Assembly: GCA_902399975.1 (NCBI GenBank)
Contig: CABOHA010000001.1
Coordinates: 7,314 to 71,313 of the forward strand
Direction: 5' to 3'
DNA length: 64,000 nt
Source of the DNA: Coriobacteriaceae bacterium
Lineage (GTDB): Bacteria; Actinomycetota; Coriobacteriia; Coriobacteriales; Coriobacteriaceae
The notes under the pieces are model-generated. The model was not told the DNA's origin and searched no databases. It saw only the letters and a list, made by a program, of their open reading frames with translations. Shown in pieces: positions 7,477-16,079 of the stretch. The position numbers and the translations under genes were made by a program. How positions within the stretch are numbered: the first letter of the stretch is position 1; each line of letters opens with the position of its first letter.

Positions 7477-9927
7477 CTAGATAAGCCCAAAGTGTTCGAG
7501 CGCGGTGACGACGCCGTCGTGGTCGATGCTGTCGGTGACATAGTCGGCCTTTTCCTTGAGGAAGTCCGGTGCGTTGCCCATGGCGATGCCAACGTCGACG
7601 GCGTTCATCAGCGAGACGTCATTGCTGGCGTCGCCGATGCCGTATACGGTTCCGTGGTGGGGATCGAGGGCGTCGAGTACGGACTGGATACCCTCGCGCT
7701 TGGTGCATTCGCGAGGCGAAATCTCGGTCACTTCGAGCTCGAGCTCGTTAAAGCAGAGCAGCGGCTCAAACGCTTGATCCTGAGCGATGCGGTTGGCAAG
7801 CGACGTGGACATTAAGATCTTGTAGGCGCTGTAATGTTGCAGCTGCGTAATTGCATCGCCCACGGTGCGGGCGTATCCTGGGGCGTCGGGCGCATCGGCA
7901 CTCATGCGAACGACGCCATTGAGTCCCTCAAAACGAATCACTTCGTCCGATTGCTCAAGAATGGGAGCAAGGCGCTGCAGCATGCCGGGCGTCATCGCCA
8001 AATCGCGAATCACGTGTCCCTCAAGTTCGACATAGCCACCCGCGAGGCAGACGATGCCGGTCCAGGGCAGCTCGAGCAGCTTTGGATGGATGCAGCTCAG
8101 CGTGCGCCCTGTGCAGATAAACGCCATATTGCCCTTGGCGACAAAATCACGGATGGCTTGCGAGACCGCTTCATTGGGATAGGGGGAGAGGTCTCGCTCG
8201 CTCTCGGGAAGTTCTTGTGCCACTCGAGGGTCTTGCCAGGCGAGTGTTCCGTCGATATCGAAGAAGCAGATATCGCCGCGCTTATGGGCTGCGCTGGCGG
8301 CAGGGGAGGCCGAGGTGGTGGGCACAAATCCCGGCTCGAGGCCCATGATCTGGTCAAAATGCTCTTTAACGCGGGGAACGGAGATGCCAATAATCACCTG
8401 GGCGGTCTTGCCCGTAATGATGAGGCCCTTGGCGCCCACCGCGACAAACGACGCATTATCTGCAACGATGGAAGGGTCTGCGACCTCGACGCGCAGGCGC
8501 GTGGCGCAGTTGGTTGCGCCCACGATATTGCCAACGCCACCTAAAAGCTGAATTACCCGCTCGGCGAGGACGTGATCTTGATCGGATTGAATACTGACCT
8601 CGCCATTGGGAGATTGCTCTTTGGCAAAGCCGCTTCCCGTTAAACGATCGATTGCCGCGCGATTGGAGACATGATCCTCGCGGCCCGGCGTCTTAAGGTC
8701 ATAGACCAAGATGAGTGCTCGAAAACTAACAAAAAAGATGAGGCTAAAGGCAAGACCGATACCGAGCGCCAAAAGGTAGGAGCCGGCATGCATTCGCATG
8801 AGTGGGATGAAGTTGAAGGCCGTCATTTCCATGAGACCGCCCGAGAAGATGCCGACGATGCCAAAGAAGTTCATGGTCATGGCAAGGCAGGAGGACAGGA
8901 CGGCGTAGAGCAAAAAGAGTCCGGGATAGGTGAACATAAAGAGAAACTCGAGCGGCTCGGTGACGCCGCAGACCACCGAGGCGACGATGGCGGGCAAAAG
9001 GATGACCTTAAGGCCGGCGCGGCGTTCGGGTTTGGCGGTGAAATAGAATGCTGCCGCGATGGCGGGAAGGCCAAAGAGCTTGCCCCAGCCGGTGGCGGTA
9101 AAACCTGCCCAGGGCGCAAGTTCATTTAAAGGGCGCGTGCTATGGGAGAGAATGGGGAGCAGGTTGGTCCACGTGGCGTAAATACCGTCGTGAATGACCA
9201 GATTGTCGTAATAGATGGGCATATAGAGCAGATGGTGCAGCCCCATGGGCTCGAGCGCTCGCTCCAAAAACACAAAGATGCCCACGCCGAAGGGGCCGAC
9301 GCCCGCAAGTGCGTGGCGCAGCGTTTCGGTCACAGCGTATGCGAAGGGCACGATGGCGGCCGAGATGGCGGCAAGGGCAAACACGGCAAAAAAGCTGATG
9401 AGGTAGACCAGCGAGGAACCCGAGAAGGTGCCGAGCCAATCGGGAACCTTGGCATCGTAGAAGCGGTCATGGATGGCGACGACGGTTGCCGATACCGCCA
9501 GCGGGCCGATAATGCCGGTATCGAGCGTCTTGATGCCGTCGATGACGGTGATACCGCTGGCGGGGGTCAAAGACGACGGGTACTTAAGCCCAAGGTTGTC
9601 TCCGCTCAGCTTAATGATCTCGCTCAAAAAGAAGCAATAGGCAAAATAGGCCACGAGTGCCTCGAGGCAGCAGCGTGCCGGTTGCTTTTGGGCAAGACCG
9701 ATAGGCAGCGCTACGGCAAAAAGGAGCGGGAGACGTTTAAAGACCGTCCACGAGCCGCGCTGGATGATGGTCCAGAAAACGTACCAAGGGGTTCCGTATA
9801 CGGCGAGGTCGCCGACGATGTCTACGGTCGTGGCGAGGGCGGAGATACCGACCATGAGGCCTGATATAGAAAACAGCATGGCGGGCGCGAACGTTGCCCC
9901 GCCAAAGCGTTGGATTTTTTGCAGCAT
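7477..9927 (-). CDS. PTS EIIC-EIIB permease fused to a Cof-type HAD phosphatase
   Basis: Using ATG 9927, which has AGAGG 7 nt upstream (an in-frame ATG at 9945 lacks a site), the product is 816 aa. Residues 1-~430 are a glucose/maltose-superfamily EIIC with about ten membrane segments. Residues ~445-525 are an EIIB domain with the phosphocysteine in NCATRLR (Cys474). After a short Ala/Ser linker, residues ~548-816 form a HAD hydrolase with FFDIDGT (nucleophile Asp557, Asp559), a cap, and a C-terminal GIGDASNDVSLMNAV motif. PTS import and sugar-phosphate phosphatase activity would thus be on one chain, at the inner membrane. No EIIA domain is present. Nearby regulator sites and the maltodextrin genes suggest a maltose- or glucose-type substrate. 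Cof-type enzymes are usually separate genes. Confidence 0.85.
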   Translation of the reverse strand: MLQKIQRFGGATFAPAMLFSISGLMVGISALATTVDIVGDLAVYGTPWYVFWTIIQRGSWTVFKRLPLLFAVALPIGLAQKQPARCCLEALVAYFAYCFFLSEIIKLSGDNLGLKYPSSLTPASGITVIDGIKTLDTGIIGPLAVSATVVAIHDRFYDAKVPDWLGTFSGSSLVYLISFFAVFALAAISAAIVPFAYAVTETLRHALAGVGPFGVGIFVFLERALEPMGLHHLLYMPIYYDNLVIHDGIYATWTNLLPILSHSTRPLNELAPWAGFTATGWGKLFGLPAIAAAFYFTAKPERRAGLKVILLPAIVASVVCGVTEPLEFLFMFTYPGLFLLYAVLSSCLAMTMNFFGIVGIFSGGLMEMTAFNFIPLMRMHAGSYLLALGIGLAFSLIFFVSFRALILVYDLKTPGREDHVSNRAAIDRLTGSGFAKEQSPNGEVSIQSDQDHVLAERVIQLLGGVGNIVGATNCATRLRVEVADPSIVADNASFVAVGAKGLIITGKTAQVIIGISVPRVKEHFDQIMGLEPGFVPTTSASPAASAAHKRGDICFFDIDGTLAWQDPRVAQELPESERDLSPYPNEAVSQAIRDFVAKGNMAFICTGRTLSCIHPKLLELPWTGIVCLAGGYVELEGHVIRDLAMTPGMLQRLAPILEQSDEVIRFEGLNGVVRMSADAPDAPGYARTVGDAITQLQHYSAYKILMSTSLANRIAQDQAFEPLLCFNELELEVTEISPRECTKREGIQSVLDALDPHHGTVYGIGDASNDVSLMNAVDVGIAMGNAPDFLKEKADYVTDSIDHDGVVTALEHFGLI

Positions 9928-9970
9928 ATTCTGCCTCTCGACCATAAGCCCGCCGTGTCTGCGGTGGAAC

Positions 9971-9980
9971 GTTTAAACAA
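9971..9980. promoter_or_regulatory. Operator-like palindrome for the PTS fusion gene
   Basis: GTTTAAACAA at 9971-9980 matches TTGTTTAAACAA. On the minus strand it lies just downstream of a TACAAT -10-like box (9993-9988), a typical repressor position around the start site. Confidence 0.55.
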
Positions 9981-10092
9981 TGAGTTAATTGTAGGGGAGT
10001 GAGCGTTCGCCGCATTGTTGGTTTTGATTCGAATCGATTGGAGCATCACGGGCGCCGTTGACAGTTAATAATCGGTGCTTTGCCGATAGACG

Positions 10093-10102
10093 GTTTAAAC
10101 AA
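10093..10102. promoter_or_regulatory. Operator-like palindrome for the GntR gene
   Basis: GTTTAAACAA at 10093-10102 lies about 30 bp downstream of a TTGACA -35-like box (10058-10063) and 50 bp before the GntR start codon. It suggests autoregulation. Confidence 0.5.
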
Positions 10103-10154
10103 CCCAAAGAAATGCTATCGTGCCTAGCCATACATATTCATTAGAGGTGAAATC

Positions 10155-10874
10155 ATGCCAAAAGCGATTTACGAAGGAATCTACCGCGAGATCCGTTCGC
10201 GCATCATCAACGGGACCTATGCGTTTCAGGAGATGCTGCCAACCGAAGCCGAGCTGACCGCGGAGTTTGGCTGCACGCGTAATACCGTTCGACGCGCCTT
10301 GAGCATGCTGGCCGACCAGATGTTTGTGCAGCCTATACACGGTAAGGGCGTGCGCGTTATTTGGCTTAAGGGCGAAACCGACATGCTGGGCGCACTCGAA
10401 GAGGTTGAGTCGTTTGGCGAGTTCGCAAAACGCAACAATGCCGTCGCATCGACCGAGGTCAAGTCTTTTGAACATTTGATTTGCACTGAGCAACTCTCTC
10501 GTCGCCTGGGCTTTAAGGTGGGCGAGGAGCTGATTCGCGTAGTGCGTGTCCGAAGCCTCAACGGCAGCGCGCGCCAAGTGGACCATGGCCACTTTTTGGC
10601 GTCGATCGCCAAGGGCCTGACCCCCGAGATCGCGGCGGATTCTATCTACGGCTATCTGGAGCACAAGCGCGGCGTCAAAGTGATGGCGAGCCGCCGTACG
10701 GTGAGTGTCGAGCTCGCCAACGATGAAGACTGCAGCTATCTGGACCTCGGCAAGTACAACTGCGTCGCCGTTATGGAGAGCCAGTCGTACACCTCGGACG
10801 GCATCTTGTTCGAGGTCACGCATGCCCGCACACACCCCGAGATCTTCCATTACCGCGTCAATTCCAAGCGATAG
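10155..10874 (+). CDS. GntR-family (HutC/UTRA) transcriptional regulator
   Basis: The 239-aa protein has an N-terminal winged helix (residues ~1-70; LPTEAELTAEFGCTRNTVRRAL is the recognition region, shown split here as LPTEAELTAEF and GCTRNTVRRAL) and a C-terminal UTRA effector domain. GAGGTG precedes the ATG. It is divergent from the PTS-HAD gene and precedes the maltodextrin ABC genes. TreR/MalR-like members of this subfamily sense sugar phosphates and repress sugar uptake genes. Palindromes of the form TTGTTTAAACAA in front of the PTS, GntR, SBP and malQ genes are the likely targets. Confidence 0.88.
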   Translation: MPKAIYEGIYREIRSRIINGTYAFQEMLPTEAELTAEFGCTRNTVRRALSMLADQMFVQPIHGKGVRVIWLKGETDMLGALEEVESFGEFAKRNNAVASTEVKSFEHLICTEQLSRRLGFKVGEELIRVVRVRSLNGSARQVDHGHFLASIAKGLTPEIAADSIYGYLEHKRGVKVMASRRTVSVELANDEDCSYLDLGKYNCVAVMESQSYTSDGILFEVTHARTHPEIFHYRVNSKR

Positions 10875-10915
10875 CCGGCTAGCTCGCAGCCTGACGAGAC
10901 TCATGCCCTCAAAGC

Positions 10916-10967
10916 GAAAACGCCCGGTCAAACCGACGATGCATCGGCTTGATCGGGCGTTTTCTCT
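10916..10967 (+). terminator. Intrinsic terminator of the GntR gene
   Basis: GAAAACGCCCGGTCAA pairs with TTGATCGGGCGTTTTC across a short inner palindrome. It lies about 40 bp after the GntR stop. Confidence 0.8.
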
Positions 10968-10985
10968 GCATTCGATAACAAATAA

Positions 10986-11072
10986 TTGTTTATACAAAAC
11001 TTGTCAAGTATCAAGTTGAAATTACCGTTCACCGAAGTTTTTCTACCGCTCTAGTAATACTTGTTCAAACAA
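10986..11072 (+). promoter_or_regulatory. Control region of the maltodextrin ABC operon with two operator-like palindromes
   Basis: TTGTTTATACAA (10986-10997) and TTGTTCAAACAA (11061-11072) are close to the palindromes near the PTS, GntR and malQ genes. A TAATAC -10-like hexamer at 11055-11060 directly abuts the second site; the -35 is unclear. About 110 nt of leader follow before the SBP start. Confidence 0.5.
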
Positions 11073-11180
11073 CTAGCCAAATAGCGTATTGTACAAGTCA
11101 GCAAAAGGGGCAAAGTCCCCGAGCCAATCTCCGAAGGCGGCGGCAAAGGGTGCCGCCACGGTGTGAAAGGGTGGATTGTA

Positions 11181-12497
11181 ATGAAGAACGAAATGAGCAG
11201 AAGGCAGTTCCTGGGCTTTGCTGGTTCCGCGGCTGCGGTTCTTGGTCTGGGCCTCGTGGGCTGCGGTGGTTCTGCCGGCTCTGGCTCCTCTGCTTCTGGT
11301 GACGCTGCCGAGGTCTACTTCCTCCAGTTCAAGCCCGAGGTCGACAAGGAGTGGAAGGAGATCGCCAAGGCGTACAAGAAGGAGAAGGGCGTCGAGGTCA
11401 AGATCGTGACCGCCGCCTCCAACACCTACGAGGAGAAGCTCAAGTCCGAGATGTCCAAGAGCTCCGCTCCGACGCTGTTCCAGGTCAACGGCCCCACCGG
11501 CCTTAAGAACTGGAAGGACTACTGCGCCGATCTTTCCGACACCAAGCTCCGCGGCGAGCTCATCGACGACTCCCTGGCGCTGCAGTCCGACGGCAAGGAT
11601 CTGGGTATCGACTGGGTTCAGGAGAGCTACGGCATCATTTACAACAAGGAGCTCCTCGAGAAGGCCGGCTACAAGGCGGAGGACATCAACTCCTTCGACA
11701 AGCTGAAGGCTTGCGCCGATGACATCCAGGCCCGCAAGGACGAGCTCGGCGTTGACGGTGCCTTCACTTCCGCCGGTATGGATGACTCCTCCAGCTGGCG
11801 CTACACCACGCACCTCGCCAACCTCCCGCTCTACTACGAGTTCGAGAAGGAGCACAATCAGGAGGACGACGAGATCAAGGGCGAGTATCTCGACAACTTT
11901 AAGCAGATCTTCGACCTGTACATCACCGACTCCACCTGCGATCCTTCGCAGCTCGCCTCCAAGACCGGTGACGACGCCACCAACGAGTTCGCAACCGGCA
12001 AGGCCGTCTTCTATCAGAACGGCTCTTGGGCCTACGCCGACCTCACCAAGGCCGGTATGACCGACGACCAGCTCGGCATGCTGCCGATCTACATCGGCGT
12101 CGACGGCGAGGAGAACCAGGGCCTGTGCTCCGGCGGCGAGAACTACTGGTGCGTCAGCTCCCAGGCTTCCGAGGATGCCCAGAAGGCCACCGAGGACTTC
12201 ATGTATTGGTGCGTCACTTCTGACACCGCCACCAGCATCATCGCTGACAAGATGGGTCTGACCGCCCCGTTCAAGAGCGCTAAGGAGACCACCAACGTCT
12301 TCTCTCAGCAGGCCGTTGCTATGGCCAAGGACGGCAAGAAGACCGTCGCTTGGGACTTCGTTTACATCCCCTCCGAGGAGTGGAAGAAGAACCTCAAGCA
12401 GGCTCTCATCGCTTATGCTGCCGACAACACCAAGTGGGACGGCGTCAAGAACGCCTTCGTCGATGGCTGGAAGACCGAGAAGGCTGCTTCCGAGTAA
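11181..12497 (+). CDS. Extracellular sugar-binding lipoprotein of a maltodextrin-type ABC transporter
   Basis: The 438-aa protein starts at ATG 11181, behind GAAAGGGTGG. It has a twin-arginine motif (SRRQFLGFAG) and a lipobox with LVGC, so Cys28 is probably lipidated after export. The mature part is a family 1 extracellular solute-binding protein with many Asp/Glu/Trp residues and an internal NGSWAYADL segment typical of maltose/oligosaccharide binders. It is the first gene of the ABC cluster (two permeases and an ATPase follow). A stable hairpin after its stop codon would raise its level over the permeases. Maltodextrin specificity is inferred from malQ, glgP and the regulator nearby. Confidence 0.88.
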   Translation: MKNEMSRRQFLGFAGSAAAVLGLGLVGCGGSAGSGSSASGDAAEVYFLQFKPEVDKEWKEIAKAYKKEKGVEVKIVTAASNTYEEKLKSEMSKSSAPTLFQVNGPTGLKNWKDYCADLSDTKLRGELIDDSLALQSDGKDLGIDWVQESYGIIYNKELLEKAGYKAEDINSFDKLKACADDIQARKDELGVDGAFTSAGMDDSSSWRYTTHLANLPLYYEFEKEHNQEDDEIKGEYLDNFKQIFDLYITDSTCDPSQLASKTGDDATNEFATGKAVFYQNGSWAYADLTKAGMTDDQLGMLPIYIGVDGEENQGLCSGGENYWCVSSQASEDAQKATEDFMYWCVTSDTATSIIADKMGLTAPFKSAKETTNVFSQQAVAMAKDGKKTVAWDFVYIPSEEWKKNLKQALIAYAADNTKWDGVKNAFVDGWKTEKAASE

Positions 12498-12528
12498 GCA
12501 GTTGCTGCCCAAGCTATCTGATTAGCGA

Positions 12529-12564
12529 CAGGGGGCGGGCAGACGTAGGTTTGCCCGCCCCCTG
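12529..12564 (+). terminator. Intercistronic hairpin between binding protein and permease genes
   Basis: A 13-bp GC-rich stem (12529-12541 with 12552-12564) lacks a T-tract. It probably attenuates or stabilises mRNA so that the binding protein is made in excess. Confidence 0.6.
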
Positions 12565-12584
12565 CATATTGAAAGGACCCTTCT

Positions 12585-13439
12585 ATGGGCAAAGCACTCA
12601 AGCGCTGGTGGCCGCTCTTTATGCTGCCCACGTGCCTGGCGTTTATGATCGGGTTCGTGATTCCCTTTATCCAGGGTTTCTATCTCTCGTTCTGCCAGTT
12701 TATTACCATCAATAACGCGCACTTTGTCGGTATCGAGAACTACGTGCGCGCGCTGTCCGATCCGCAGTTCTCCACGTCGTTCTTCTTTACCGTGGCGTTT
12801 GCCTTCCTGTCGACGGTGCTCATCAACGTGATCGCGCTGGCCATTGCGCAGGCGCTCACTCGCAAGGCGCTCAAGGGCACCAACATCTTCCGTACGATTT
12901 TCTTTATGCCTAACCTGATTGGCGGCATTGTACTGGGTTACATTTGGCAGATTCTGATCAACTGCCTGCTCTCCAACGTGGGTGCCCAGCTTATCGCCCT
13001 CAACTCCGCCGCTGGCTTCTGGGGCCTTATCATCCTGACCCTGTGGCAACAGGTCGGCTACATGATGATCATCTACATCGCCGGTCTGCAGTCCATTCCG
13101 TCCGACTACATCGAGGCCGCCAAGGTCGATGGCGCTACGGCATGGCAGACGTTTTGGAAGGTTAAGATCCCCAACCTGATGCCGACCATCACCATCTGCC
13201 TGTTCCTGTCCATCACCAACGGCTTTAAGCTGTTCGACCAGAACCTCGCCCTTACCGGTGGCGCCCCGGCGCACTCCACCGAGATGCTCGCCCTGAACAT
13301 CTACAACACGTTCTATTCGCGTGCTGGCATCGCATGGCAGGGCATCGGTCAGGCCAAGGCAGTTATCTTCTGCATCCTGGTTGTCGCTATTTCTATGATC
13401 CAGCTTAAGGCCACGAGGTCCAAGGAGGTGCAGCAGTAA
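12585..13439 (+). CDS. Sugar ABC transporter permease, MalF/UgpA type
   Basis: The 284-aa membrane protein has six predicted helices and the cytoplasmic EAA loop YIEAAKVDGATAWQTFWKV that docks on the ATPase. GAAAGGA precedes the ATG. Its TAA stop overlaps the ATG of the next permease by one base, so the two are translationally coupled. It lacks the long periplasmic insertion of enterobacterial MalF, as is usual in Gram-positives. Confidence 0.92.
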   Translation: MGKALKRWWPLFMLPTCLAFMIGFVIPFIQGFYLSFCQFITINNAHFVGIENYVRALSDPQFSTSFFFTVAFAFLSTVLINVIALAIAQALTRKALKGTNIFRTIFFMPNLIGGIVLGYIWQILINCLLSNVGAQLIALNSAAGFWGLIILTLWQQVGYMMIIYIAGLQSIPSDYIEAAKVDGATAWQTFWKVKIPNLMPTITICLFLSITNGFKLFDQNLALTGGAPAHSTEMLALNIYNTFYSRAGIAWQGIGQAKAVIFCILVVAISMIQLKATRSKEVQQ

Positions 13440-14278
13440 TGAAACGCGATAAGGCTATTAACCGCGCGCTCTCGATCTTCTTTACGATCCTGTCGCTCGC
13501 ATGGATCTACCCCGTGTTCATGATTGCGCTCAATTCCTTTAAGAAGGGGACCGCAATCAGCACCACCACGGCGTTCGATCTGCTCACGCCCGAGACGTTC
13601 AACGGCCTCGCAAACTACGTGCACGCTCTGAACGAGCAGGGCTTTGCCTCGGCGTTTATGTATTCGCTCATCATCACGGTCACGTCGGTCGTGCTGATTC
13701 TGGTGTGCTGCTCCATGTGCGCCTGGTACGTGGTGCGCGTCAATAACAAGATCTCGAACTTCTTCTATTACCTGTTCGTGTTCTCGATGGTCGTGCCGTT
13801 CCAGATGCTGATGTTCACGCTGTCCAATTTGGCGGACCGCATCGGCTTTAACACGCCGTTCAACATCTGCTTTATCTATCTGGGCTTTGGCGCGGGTCTG
13901 GCGGTCTTTATGTTCGCCGGCTTTGTAAAGAACATCCCGCTCGAGATTGAGGAGGCGGCCATGATCGACGGCTGCAACCCGGTCCAGGTGTTCTTTAAGA
14001 TTGTCCTTCCCATCATGAAGCCCACCTATCTTTCGGTTGGCATCCTCGAGACCATGTGGGTCTGGAACGACTACCTGCTGCCCTACCTCACCCTTGACTC
14101 CACCAAGTACAAGACCATTCCTATCTTGATCCAGTACTTCCGTGGCGGCTATGGCCACGTCGAGCTCGGCCCCATGATGGCCTGCATCATGATGGTCGTT
14201 GTCCCCATCGTCATCATGTACATCTTCTGCCAGAAGTACATCATCGACGGCGTGGTGGCAGGTGCCGTCAAGGGCTGA
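13439..14278 (+). CDS. Sugar ABC transporter permease, MalG/UgpE type
   Basis: The 279-aa permease has six membrane segments and the EAA loop IEEAAMIDGCNPVQVFFKIV. It is the partner of the MalF-type protein just upstream; the start overlaps that stop codon. Together they form the membrane channel for the lipoprotein-bound sugar. Confidence 0.92.
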   Translation: MKRDKAINRALSIFFTILSLAWIYPVFMIALNSFKKGTAISTTTAFDLLTPETFNGLANYVHALNEQGFASAFMYSLIITVTSVVLILVCCSMCAWYVVRVNNKISNFFYYLFVFSMVVPFQMLMFTLSNLADRIGFNTPFNICFIYLGFGAGLAVFMFAGFVKNIPLEIEEAAMIDGCNPVQVFFKIVLPIMKPTYLSVGILETMWVWNDYLLPYLTLDSTKYKTIPILIQYFRGGYGHVELGPMMACIMMVVVPIVIMYIFCQKYIIDGVVAGAVKG

Positions 14279-14346
14279 TGCCGTAACTGTTTTGCAAGTT
14301 TCTGCGGCGCCCCTCAGCGTGGCGCCGCATATCGAAAGGTAAAGAC

Positions 14347-15546
<1,200 letters not shown>

Positions 15547-15614
15547 GCCCGGTGCATCCAGGCCCTCCCTTTGGGCGACTGCGGCTTTGCCATCCTTTTG
15601 CCGTGGTCACATAT

Positions 15615-15659
15615 AAGGCTCCCCTCCCGTCCACTGGGCGAGAGGGGAGCCTTTCTTTG
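15615..15659 (+). terminator. Intrinsic terminator of the ABC operon
   Basis: AAGGCTCCCCTC (15615-15626) pairs with GAGGGGAGCCTT (15642-15653), followed by TCTTTG. Confidence 0.88.
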
Positions 15660-15685
15660 TGTTGGGGTTGTCCATCTGTCAGTTT

Positions 15686-15982
15686 GTCTTGATCTGTAAC
15701 AGGAGGAGGGCCAAATTGGGCCTAGGTGTTACAAGTTGAGATGTTGTTGAGCTGCCCGTCCTTCCATCTCAATCCGTAACACGAGAGGCTGATTTCGACA
15801 GTTACCTGTTACAGATTGAGATTGTTTTAGCGGCCTTGCCCGTCTGTCTCGTTCTGTAACAGGTAGACCCGATTCCAGCGGTTATCTGTTACAGATTGAG
15901 ACAGTTCATCGGGACAATTCTGTTTGTCTTGATCTGTAACAGATAGACCCAATTTTGCCGGTTAGGTGTTACAGATCGAGAT
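15686..15982. repeat. Array of eight 17-bp motifs, alternating orientation, exact 40-bp pitch
   Basis: The motif RTCTYRATCTGTAACAS starts at 15686, 15766, 15846 and 15926 on the plus strand. Its reverse complement starts at 15726, 15806, 15886 and 15966. Every step is exactly 40 bp, so there are seven 23-bp intervals. Intervals inside a head-to-head pair are loosely alike (pattern near GTAGACCC-ATT-GCGGTTA); those between pairs are much less alike. Each pair can fold as a hairpin. The array fills the gap between the convergent ABC ATPase and glgP genes, flanked by their terminators. No ORF, cas gene or integrase is adjacent. Confidence 0.9.
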
Positions 15983-16020
15983 TGTTTGGTCGAGGTGGGC
16001 CACGGGCAACACGCAGGCAC

Positions 16021-16051
16021 AAAAAACGGAGCCGTGTTGCCACGACTCCGC
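16021..16051 (-). terminator. Intrinsic terminator of glgP
   Basis: On the minus strand AGCGGAGTCGTG pairs with CACGGCTCCG, with a GCAA loop, followed by TTTTTTG. Confidence 0.88.
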
Positions 16052-16079
16052 TTTCAAGAGGATGGGTAAGGGGAATGGG

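Noticed and set aside
15686..15982. CRISPR array
   Set aside because: Repeats alternate in orientation, are only 17 bp and imperfect, one class of interval is partly conserved, and no cas gene is nearby.
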